DNA of 6,721 nucleotides. Origin: Lachnoclostridium sp. (GTDB lineage: Bacteria > Bacillota > Clostridia > Lachnospirales > Lachnospiraceae). This document shows positions 1-6,509 of the stretch, one piece after another. Made by a program: the position numbers and the translations under genes. Numbering within the stretch: position 1 is the stretch's first letter; each line of letters starts with the position of its first letter. The notes below the pieces were generated by a model that saw only the letters and a program-made list of their open reading frames with translations, was not told where the DNA came from and made no database searches. The stretch spans positions 1-6,721 of the forward strand of contig DMCD01000200.1 in the NCBI GenBank assembly GCA_003445895.1. Direction: 5' to 3'.

Positions 1-59
1 TCTATAAAATGATACTGCGGGAAAATATAAAGAAATCTGTTTATGACGCACCCCGAACG

Positions 60-68
60 TGGTATGAT
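60..68 (+). promoter_or_regulatory. Possible extended -10 promoter element
   Basis: The sequence TGGTATGAT fits an extended -10 box (TGn followed by TATGAT, 5 of 6 matches to TATAAT). The best -35 upstream, TTATGA at 41-46 with a 16-nt spacer, is poor. If used, it would give a leader of about 250 nt before the first gene. It is weaker than the candidate at 233-261 and could be chance in AT-rich DNA. Confidence 0.25.
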
Positions 69-231
69 ATAAAAGTAACAAAATGCAGAGATTTCTTCGG
101 AACTGAATGGACAGATCGGCAGAAAATCTGCAATAAGTCTGATATCGATTTGTCAGGGTGGAAGAAACGGTCGATTTTTGGTTGTTTTATGTTTTCTGGC
201 CGTTGTCGGGATTATATCAGAGAGTTTTTGG

Positions 232-251
232 ATTGGCAATATATTGTTAAT
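232..251. repeat. Imperfect inverted repeat around a perfect 10-bp palindrome
   Basis: The core CAATATATTG (237-246) is a perfect 10-bp palindrome. It extends outward to a 20-bp inverted repeat in which only the two pairs 235/248 and 236/247 are G-T mismatches. It lies over the proposed -35 box and the first part of the spacer, and overlaps the Rex-like site. The outer arms GATTG (231-235) and CAATC (259-263) also pair with each other. This could be a second operator half or simply part of one composite regulatory site. Confidence 0.35.
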
Positions 252-261
252 TAAATATCAA
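233..261 (+). promoter_or_regulatory. Candidate sigma-A-type promoter of the operon
   Basis: TTGGCA at 233-238 matches the -35 consensus TTGACA at 5 of 6 positions. With an ideal 17-nt spacer it is followed by TATCAA at 256-261, which matches TATAAT at 4 of 6. Transcription would start near 267-269, leaving a leader of roughly 57 nt to the preferred GTG start at 326. Both the position and the overlap with a palindromic operator-like site support a regulated operon promoter. This is consensus matching only. Confidence 0.45.
244..261. promoter_or_regulatory. Candidate Rex-type redox operator overlapping the -10 box
   Basis: TTGTTAATTAAATATCAA is an imperfect palindrome with 7 of 9 base pairs, and one further A/T pair at 243/262. 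The clostridial Rex consensus, as I know it, is TTGTTAANNNNTTAACAA. The left half-site matches 7 of 7 and the right half-site 5 of 7. The site covers the proposed -10 box, where a bound repressor would block transcription. Rex releases DNA when NADH rises relative to NAD+, which would suit an operon of NAD-handling proteins. The surrounding DNA is AT-rich, so a chance match is possible. Confidence 0.4.
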
Positions 262-312
262 TCGATACTCGCAGGAAGAGCCATCGACTGAGATGAACAA
301 AAAGAGTCACAG

Positions 313-319
313 AAGGAGG
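313..319 (+). promoter_or_regulatory. Strong ribosome binding site that decides a GTG start
   Basis: AAGGAGG is a near-perfect anti-16S Shine-Dalgarno sequence. It is followed after a 6-nt spacer (AAAAAC) by GTG at 326-328. An in-frame ATG at 293 has only AGGAAG (273-278), 14 nt away, which is a poor distance. Starting at 293 would place this Shine-Dalgarno inside the coding sequence and add 11 mostly basic residues (MNKKSHRRRKN). The GTG at 326 is therefore preferred. Confidence 0.8.
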
Positions 320-325
320 AAAAAC

Positions 326-3300
326 GTGGGGATCAAACATGTGAAAGCGGCAGTGCAGGGGCTGACCGACAAGCTTTCCGACGAACAGTTTTTGAGTGCT
401 TCCGGTATGACAGCCCGGGGGATCCGGATGCTGATGAACAGGGAATACTGGGAAACACACATGGCAGGGATGTTTCCGGTGCGGAGAAGATTTACCTGCG
501 CGGAAATCTATGACCTGTGCGCCGAACCGCTGGACCTTCTCGGAAGAGAACCGGAAGGCGGCTGGATGTCCTATACCTATAAGTATGTATGCCACATCCT
601 GTACCCGGAAGACGATTTTACCGCGGGGAGTGCGCCCTACGCCACGGGATGCCTCTTTTACCTGACGGTTTTGCAGTTCTTCTTTGAGGAGGAGCGGAAG
701 GTCCTTCCCTGGGACAAATACTATGATTTTGCATTTCTGTCCCCGGAGGAGGCGGCAAGCTTTGAATCCAGCGAGGAATACGGGCGGTTCCTGCATTATT
801 TCCGCAGGGAATATGTCTATGAGATGATGCGCCTGGGACTGGAGGTTACGCCCTTCCGCGCGCTGGAGCATATCTCCGGTGTGCATTATGTCGCCATGCA
901 TGTGGCCAGAGGCCTGTATGCCGCCGGCGTTCCCATTGACCTGACCCTGGTTTCCGGTGCTGCGGCAGGACATGATATCGGCAAGTTCGGCTGCAAACCC
1001 AATGAGAAGGTGCCCTATCTACACTATTATTACACGGACCAGTGGTTCGGCCGCCACAATATGGATTATATCGGCCATATCGCCGCCAACCATTCCACCT
1101 GGGACCTGGAGCCGGAGAACCTGACCGTGGAGTCCCTGGTGCTGATCTATTCGGACTTCCGGGTTAAGCAGAGCCGCGGAAAGGATAATAAGGAGATCAC
1201 CTTTATCTCCAGTCTGAAGGATGCCTTCGACGTTATCCTGAACAAGCTGGACAATGTGGACGAAAAGAAGCTTCTGCGCTATAAGTTCGTCTATGAAAGA
1301 CTGCGGGACTTCGAGGAATACATGAAGTCCATGGGTGCGGATACGGATCTGGACGGAAAGACCGAGCGCCCGGCCCCGATGCCGGAGCTGACTCTCCGGA
1401 ATGCGGAGGAGAGCGTCCGGACCCTTGTTCATATGGGCGTGGAGCACAATATCAACGTCATGCATCTGATGAGTGCGGAGCGGCAGTTCGGCAATTTCCT
1501 GGAGTCTGCCAGAAGCGAGAAGGACTGGAAGAATCTGCGGGCCTATCTGAGCATTTTCTTCAATTTCAGCGCCTACGCCAATGACAGCCAGAAGAAGCAG
1601 ATCCTCTATTTCCTGTATGAGCTCCTGATGCACCGGGAAGGCCAGATCCGCGCCGAGGCTGCCCAGCTGATGGGCAAGATTCTCGCCCAGTTCAATTTCG
1701 GCTACCGGAAGCAGCGTCCGGCGGATATGCCCGATCTGAATACCCGCGAGGCCGATGCGGTGGCGGAAGAGGTCCTGGAGCTTCTGCTTCATCCGGACCT
1801 GAAGCTGGTGACAAGGCAGAAGCGGAGAATCCGCTTCAATACGAAGAATGTACTTGCCTCCGTCCTGAAGTACTGTACCGAGGGCGACCGGAGAGATTAC
1901 CTGAGCATTTTCATGAAGTGCTTTACTGCGCCCGAATCCAGGGAAGAGAACGAGGCCTTCGTGATTATGGATGCGGTTCATGAGCTGCCCCTGGCAGAAC
2001 TTGCGGATGAGGAGCTGAATCAGATTGCCGCATTTACCCTTTATTATGCGGCGCATCCGTCGGAAGAGGTGCGGATTGCCGCCTGGAGAAGCGCCAAGGT
2101 ACTCACGGATTATAAGCCGGAGCTGGAAGGGTGCAGGGCATTCCGGGATGTTATCCTGAATACCGATACGACCGATAATGTCACGATGACCTATCTCAAG
2201 CTGCGGATTCTCCGGAATCTGGGTGAGGATGTGGCAGAGGAAGAGCATATCCTCTATGATCAGGATGTGGTCTCCGACATTTTCCTGGAAAACCTGAAAA
2301 CAGCGACGCCCTGGATTGTCAAGGCCGTCAATATCAAGCTCCTGAAGGATCAGCTCCATCACGGGGAAATGGCCCACAAGCTGCATATCGCCGCCCACCT
2401 GTCCAATCTCATCAAGGTCAGCGAGTATGTGATGGTGCGGGAGGATGCCGGTGAGGCTCTCCTGGATATTCTCCATTATCTGCGGGCCGACGAGTGCAAT
2501 GAAGTGGTCATGGAACTGCGGGAGGGCATTGAGGTAGGAGATTTTGATTTCTCCAACTACATCCCGAAGTATCTGGGACAGTGCGCCCTGTGGCTCCCGC
2601 CGGCCGAGCTGGATGAGGTGATCAGTCACCTGATTGGCCTTGAGGCCAGCCCGAATGTGAAGGTGGCAGCCAGCGCCCTGGATACCCTCGGCGTCATGCT
2701 GTGCCATTATCCCGGCTACCGGGGCCGCTACGAAATCAGCGACGAAGAGTATGAGGAGAAGAAGAAAATCCTGCTGGGCGCCATTTTCCGCGGTCTGGCC
2801 AACTACCGGGAGCCGGTCCGCCAGGAAGCGCTCCGGGTGGTGGATGACGTCTTCTACAAAGATACCCTTTCCCTGGATGAAAAGAATTCCCTCTTCGTGC
2901 TGGGATGGAGCAAGATTCTCTTCCAGTTCCACGAAGAAGATCCGTCCATGACGTCCATGTTCTACCGGGCCTCCGCGCTGACGGCCATTAACCAGTTCAT
3001 CACGGAGTGGCATATGTACCGCGGAGAGATTCAGATTCCGATGCGGGACAAAGTGGCCTTCTTCCCGGGAACATTTGACCCCTTCAGTCTCTCCCACAAG
3101 GAAATTGTGCGGGAAATCCGCGACCTGGGATTTGAGGTCTACCTGGCAGTGGATGAGTTCTCCTGGTCCAAGAAAACCCAGCCGAGGCTGGTGCGCCGCA
3201 GAATCGTGAACATGTCCGTGGCGGACGAGTTCCATGTCAATCTGTATCCGGATACCATTCCGGTCAACATTGCCAACCCGGAGGATCTGAAGGTTCTCAG

Positions 3301-5155
3301 GGAATCCTTCGGAGGCAGAGAGCTTTATATGGTGGCCGGAACCGATGTGGTTGCCAACGCATCGAGCTATAAGGTGAAGGCGGTGCCGAACTCGATTCAT
3401 CACCTGAATCACGTGGTGTTCCGGCGGAAGCTTTCTCCGGACACGGATCCGGGATTTAACAGAGACATTTTCAAAAACATCCGGGGCAAGGTCATCGAGG
3501 TAGAACTGCCGGAGCAGTTTGAAGATATCAGTTCCACGATGATCCGTGAGAATATCGATATGAACCGGGATATCAGCAACCTGATTGACCCGGTGGCACA
3601 GGAGTATATCTACAACAACGGTCTCTATCTGCGGGAGCCGGAATATAAGCCTCTGGCTGCCGGCAAGGTACTGAACTTTGAGGAGTGGGAAGCTCCGGAG
3701 GAAGCAGTTCTGGAGGAAGCCGCCGGTGCGGTTCTGGCCGGTGAGGAGAATCCGGAGGCGATTCTTGACGGCATCCGGAAGGCAGGAGATAAGCTGCTGG
3801 TTCTCCGGAACCTGATGAAGGATAACCGGATGGTGGGCTTTGTCTGCTTCCGGTATCTGGGCCCCAATGAGCTGTTTTCCGTTCTGCGGGATGTGGAGCT
3901 GGCCCAGCAGGTGCGGCACAGAACCTCCGGCGAGATTCTCATGATCACGGGCCTCTACATAAGGAAGGACGCCCTGATTGCCGATCCGTCCCAGTATCTG
4001 CTGTCCGAGGTGATTGCCCGTTCCTTCCCGCACAGCTGCAGCTACGCCATCTATTTCCAGGAGCATGGAGCGCTGGCTCCGGCGGTGGAAAGCGTGCTGG
4101 AGAGACAGGGATTCCTCCGTGCAGAGGAATTCCATTCGCAGATTCCGCTGTACCTGGTGGATATGCACTCTCCGCTGGTGCTTCTGAAGAATATGGAAAC
4201 CACCATCAAGGAACCGCTGGCCAGTGAGCCGTCGATTCTCCGGGTTATGGAAAGGGCCCACATGCGGCTGCAGAAGGCCATGACGGCGCTTTATCCCGGA
4301 GAACTGGTTCTGTCGCTGTCCGCGGTCAGCATCTATCCGCGGCTGGTGGAGAAGGTGACGGAGACCAACGGCGTGCCGAATGAGGTGGTGACGCCCAGAA
4401 AGCTGGGAGACTGCATGTGCGTGCCCTACGGAAAGATCCTCCGGGACAAGGTCATCCCCAACACGGTGACGAAGACCCTGCACACCGACAAGGTTTACCC
4501 GGCAGACCTGGGGAAGGGCCATATCGAGGCATTCCCGAATTACGCAAGCCTTCCGGAGCAGATCCGGATGCTGCGGTCCTTTAAGCGGCCGGTTATCCTG
4601 GTGGATGACATGCTCCACTTCGGCGGACGCTTTGAGGCGCTGGAACCGATGTTCAAGAAAGAGAAGATCGACATCCGCAAGGTCATTCTGGCGGTGATTT
4701 CCGGCTACGGCCGCGACACCATGGCTGTGAAGGGCATCGATGTGGACAGCGTCTACTTCATCCCGAACATCCGGAAGTGGTTCGTGGAGTCGACCCTCTA
4801 TCCCTTCATCGGCGGCGATACCGTATCGAGACCCACCCAGAAGGTGGCGGGACTTTCCCCATCCATCAACATGATCTTCCCCTACACCAAGCCGGCGGAG
4901 GAGATTATGGAGGCCAGTGCGGAAGCTCTGTATGAGTTCTCTGCCTGCTGCATCCGGAATTCCCGGGATATCTTCCTCGCCCTCGAGGAAGCCTACCGGA
5001 CCCGTTTCGGGCGGAATCTGACGCTGGAGAGACTCTCCGAGGCGGTGATTGCGCCGCTCTGCCCGGACCGCGGTGAGTGTGTCAACTATGACCCGAATCT
5101 GTCCGCCAGCACCTACCTGGAGAACGACCTGGAGATGCTGGATCGGATCAAATAA
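326..5155 (+). CDS. Giant multidomain protein: HD domain, HEAT-like solenoid, NadD-like nucleotidyltransferase, GNAT-like and phosphoribosyltransferase-like domains
   Basis: About 1609 residues, numbered from the GTG at 326; the in-frame ATG at 293 would add 11. Residues 1 to about 170 are not recognised. An HD metal-dependent phosphohydrolase domain follows, with H182, H216-D217 in GHDIGK, and D277. Residues of about 385-900 form a helical HEAT-like solenoid, with repeat-like helices at 440-453, 582-593, 777-792 and 829-843. A NadD-like adenylyltransferase domain spans about 907-1105: GTFDPFSLSH at 915-924, GTD at 1005-1007, ISSTMIR at 1068-1074 and the YIYNNGLY end at 1094-1101. Its length is about that of a free-standing NadD, but the first His of HxGH is Ser921. 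Residues of about 1106-1285 look like a GNAT fold (VGFVCFRYLG, then VLERQGF) without the usual acetyl-CoA loop. Residues of about 1299-1510 resemble a type I phosphoribosyltransferase, with VILVDDMLHFGG at 1423-1434. The tail has Cys1541, 1542, 1579 and 1585. No signal peptide or membrane segment is seen, so it is probably cytosolic. It heads the operon. A role in NAD-like dinucleotide metabolism is inferred; the reaction is unknown. Confidence 0.92.
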   Translation: MGIKHVKAAVQGLTDKLSDEQFLSASGMTARGIRMLMNREYWETHMAGMFPVRRRFTCAEIYDLCAEPLDLLGREPEGGWMSYTYKYVCHILYPEDDFTAGSAPYATGCLFYLTVLQFFFEEERKVLPWDKYYDFAFLSPEEAASFESSEEYGRFLHYFRREYVYEMMRLGLEVTPFRALEHISGVHYVAMHVARGLYAAGVPIDLTLVSGAAAGHDIGKFGCKPNEKVPYLHYYYTDQWFGRHNMDYIGHIAANHSTWDLEPENLTVESLVLIYSDFRVKQSRGKDNKEITFISSLKDAFDVILNKLDNVDEKKLLRYKFVYERLRDFEEYMKSMGADTDLDGKTERPAPMPELTLRNAEESVRTLVHMGVEHNINVMHLMSAERQFGNFLESARSEKDWKNLRAYLSIFFNFSAYANDSQKKQILYFLYELLMHREGQIRAEAAQLMGKILAQFNFGYRKQRPADMPDLNTREADAVAEEVLELLLHPDLKLVTRQKRRIRFNTKNVLASVLKYCTEGDRRDYLSIFMKCFTAPESREENEAFVIMDAVHELPLAELADEELNQIAAFTLYYAAHPSEEVRIAAWRSAKVLTDYKPELEGCRAFRDVILNTDTTDNVTMTYLKLRILRNLGEDVAEEEHILYDQDVVSDIFLENLKTATPWIVKAVNIKLLKDQLHHGEMAHKLHIAAHLSNLIKVSEYVMVREDAGEALLDILHYLRADECNEVVMELREGIEVGDFDFSNYIPKYLGQCALWLPPAELDEVISHLIGLEASPNVKVAASALDTLGVMLCHYPGYRGRYEISDEEYEEKKKILLGAIFRGLANYREPVRQEALRVVDDVFYKDTLSLDEKNSLFVLGWSKILFQFHEEDPSMTSMFYRASALTAINQFITEWHMYRGEIQIPMRDKVAFFPGTFDPFSLSHKEIVREIRDLGFEVYLAVDEFSWSKKTQPRLVRRRIVNMSVADEFHVNLYPDTIPVNIANPEDLKVLRESFGGRELYMVAGTDVVANASSYKVKAVPNSIHHLNHVVFRRKLSPDTDPGFNRDIFKNIRGKVIEVELPEQFEDISSTMIRENIDMNRDISNLIDPVAQEYIYNNGLYLREPEYKPLAAGKVLNFEEWEAPEEAVLEEAAGAVLAGEENPEAILDGIRKAGDKLLVLRNLMKDNRMVGFVCFRYLGPNELFSVLRDVELAQQVRHRTSGEILMITGLYIRKDALIADPSQYLLSEVIARSFPHSCSYAIYFQEHGALAPAVESVLERQGFLRAEEFHSQIPLYLVDMHSPLVLLKNMETTIKEPLASEPSILRVMERAHMRLQKAMTALYPGELVLSLSAVSIYPRLVEKVTETNGVPNEVVTPRKLGDCMCVPYGKILRDKVIPNTVTKTLHTDKVYPADLGKGHIEAFPNYASLPEQIRMLRSFKRPVILVDDMLHFGGRFEALEPMFKKEKIDIRKVILAVISGYGRDTMAVKGIDVDSVYFIPNIRKWFVESTLYPFIGGDTVSRPTQKVAGLSPSINMIFPYTKPAEEIMEASAEALYEFSACCIRNSRDIFLALEEAYRTRFGRNLTLERLSEAVIAPLCPDRGECVNYDPNLSASTYLENDLEMLDRIK

Positions 5156-5181
5156 CTTTAAAAGAAAGCTGGTAAACAGAG

Positions 5182-6462
5182 ATGAAATTTTATGAAATTG
5201 ACAATGTCATCTGCTGCAGCACCAATGAGGCGCTTCCCTTCGGGGAGGCGCCTGCCGTGCGCAGAGGTGAAGTGGAAGCATTCCTTTTTGAGGCGGACTG
5301 GAAGATGCGGAGAACATCCTTCCTGGTAAATGATCCCGCCCTCCTGTCCATGCCGGAGGAGAACACCTCCTGGCTGTCCTCCCTGGAAATCCACAAGGAC
5401 CGGAAGGAGACTATCGACCTTCCCGCGGAGGTGAAAAAGGCCATCGAAGAGGAACGGCTCCGTGCCGTCAACATTTCCCATCCCCGGTTCCGGGAGATTC
5501 TTGCCGGAAATATGCCGCTGGGCCTTCCAAAGAACGGAACAAAGCCAAAAAAGAAGGTGGTTCACATCCTGGCCATCGGCGATGTGGGAAGCAACCTTCT
5601 GACGGGACTGCATCTTCTCGGCGGCGACTGCATCGCACGGATCGGCATCTGCGATATCTCCGACAAGATCACGGCCCGCTGGGAGTTTGAGGAAAACCAG
5701 ATTGCCTATCCCTGGGATTACGATGCGCTGCCGGAGGTCTACGTGGTGGACAGAGAGCATCTCTTTGACTGCGATGTCTTCGTATTCATCGCTTCCGCCG
5801 GGATTCCCGCGGTGGGAAGCGGCGTGAAGGACGTGCGGATGTGGCAGCTGGAGAGAAACTCGAAGATCATCGCCGAGTACGCAAAGCAGGCGAGAAAAGA
5901 ACATTTCAGGGGACTGTTCTGCGAGGTGGCGGACCCGGTGGATCCGCTGGCAAAGGCAGCCTATCTCGCCAGCAATGAAGATGAGAACGGCAATTTCGAC
6001 GGCATGGGACTTCTGCCGGAACAGATCCAGGGCTTCGGCCTGGGCGTCATGAACGCAAGAGCCGCTTACTATGCAAAGAAGGATGAGCGTTTTAAGCTGT
6101 TCCTCTCGGAAGGCAGAACCTTCGGCCCCCACGGCCAGGAGCTGGTAGTGGCAAACTCCATAAAGCATTACGATGATGCCCTGAGCAGAGAACTGACGGA
6201 ACTTACCGTGACGGCCAACATGAAGATGCGGGAGCTGGGCTTTAAGCCCTACGTGGCACCGGCATTCTCCTCGGGCGCCCTGTCCATCCTTCTGACCATC
6301 CGCGGCGAATGGCACTGCGGTTCCATCTTCCTGGGCGGCATTTACATGGGCGTGAAGAATCGCTATACGCCCTACGGACAGGAGCATGAGATCCTGCCGA
6401 TGCCGGAGAAGCTTCTGGAGAGAATCCGGGAGGCGGAAGAACACCTTCACACGGTGAACTGA
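5182..6462 (+). CDS. Lactate/malate dehydrogenase-like Rossmann protein with N-terminal extension
   Basis: This 426-residue protein belongs by motif to the LDH/MDH superfamily, whose usual length is about 310. The first 124 or so residues are an extra, unrecognised region. The Rossmann core starts at about 125: strand VVHILAIGDVGSNL holds a variant of GxGxxG (Ala131, Gly133, Gly136), and Asp158 in ICDIS sits where NAD ribose is normally bound. DVFVFIASAGIPAVGSG followed by R219 and N226 matches the family's AG-P-G...R...N stretch. GPHG at 315-318 supplies the catalytic-type His317. Other key positions differ: the NPVD motif reads DPVD (251-254), and where the family has LDxAR this protein has VMNAR (289-293), so the catalytic Asp seems absent while Arg293 is kept. 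The gene begins 26 nt after the upstream stop, with only a weak purine-rich site before ATG, which suggests translational coupling. It may be a dehydrogenase of unusual substrate, or a non-catalytic dinucleotide-binding protein. The fold call is firm, the activity is not. Confidence 0.9.
   Translation: MKFYEIDNVICCSTNEALPFGEAPAVRRGEVEAFLFEADWKMRRTSFLVNDPALLSMPEENTSWLSSLEIHKDRKETIDLPAEVKKAIEEERLRAVNISHPRFREILAGNMPLGLPKNGTKPKKKVVHILAIGDVGSNLLTGLHLLGGDCIARIGICDISDKITARWEFEENQIAYPWDYDALPEVYVVDREHLFDCDVFVFIASAGIPAVGSGVKDVRMWQLERNSKIIAEYAKQARKEHFRGLFCEVADPVDPLAKAAYLASNEDENGNFDGMGLLPEQIQGFGLGVMNARAAYYAKKDERFKLFLSEGRTFGPHGQELVVANSIKHYDDALSRELTELTVTANMKMRELGFKPYVAPAFSSGALSILLTIRGEWHCGSIFLGGIYMGVKNRYTPYGQEHEILPMPEKLLERIREAEEHLHTVN
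5228..5253 (+). other. Stable UUCG-capped RNA hairpin inside the start of the second gene
   Basis: Positions 5228-5238 pair with 5243-5253 to form an 11-bp, mostly G-C stem. One pair, 5234/5247, is a G-U wobble. The loop at 5239-5242 is TTCG closed by C5238-G5243, the exceptionally stable C(UUCG)G tetraloop. It lies 46 nt downstream of the ATG at 5182, within codons for residues 16-24. There is no following T-run, so it is not an intrinsic terminator. It may affect ribosome passage, mRNA processing or stability, or may be a coincidence of codon choice. Confidence 0.6.
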
Positions 6463-6496
6463 CGTGACTTAGAAGCATCGGAAAATTTCGAGAGAC

Positions 6497-6502
6497 AGGA
6501 AG
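6497..6502 (+). promoter_or_regulatory. Ribosome binding site of the third gene
   Basis: AGGAAG lies 7 nt before the ATG at 6510, a suitable distance. A second purine stretch, GGAG at 6504-6507, is too close to be the main site. It supports the start chosen for the truncated gene at the right edge. Confidence 0.6.
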
Positions 6503-6509
6503 TGGAGAA

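Larger units (their letters stand above)
1..325. other. AT-rich leader/intergenic region, no convincing gene
   Basis: This stretch is clearly richer in A and T than the genes that follow, and I see no convincing gene in it. Two overlapping plus-strand frames happen to lack stops: one is open from the left edge to a TAA at 252-254, the other from 79 to a TGA at 289-291. Neither has a good ribosome binding site plus start codon, and neither product is recognisable. The right third (231-263) is dense in ATTG/CAAT inverted motifs and holds the promoter and operator candidates listed separately. A small 5-bp hairpin (GCAGA-AAA-TCTGC, 119-131) has no T-run after it and is not a convincing terminator. 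I recognise no riboswitch or tRNA. Confidence 0.6.

Noticed and set aside
119..131. Small hairpin GCAGA-AAA-TCTGC as a terminator
   Set aside because: The stem is only 5 bp with a 3-nt loop and no downstream T-run.
9..254. Plus-strand 81-codon frame in the leader
   Set aside because: There is no Shine-Dalgarno before ATG 9, the product has an unusual Trp/Cys-rich composition with no recognisable motif, and it overlaps the promoter candidate. A 3' end of an upstream gene cannot be fully excluded, because the frame is open to the left edge.
251..973. Minus-strand open frame of 240 codons opposite the 5' end of the giant gene
   Set aside because: Its composition is odd, no motif is visible, and it runs across the promoter and ribosome binding site of the plus-strand gene.
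1019..4618. Minus-strand open frame of 1199 codons opposite the giant gene
   Set aside because: It is codon-aligned with the sense gene, so it stays open simply because the sense gene avoids TTA, CTA and TCA codons. Its translation is rich in His, Gln, Leu and Ile with no recognisable motif, while the sense frame shows clear enzyme motifs.
5158..6450. Minus-strand open frame of 430 codons opposite the LDH-like gene
   Set aside because: It is a shadow of a gene with biased codon use. The sense frame has Rossmann and LDH motifs, while this frame has none.
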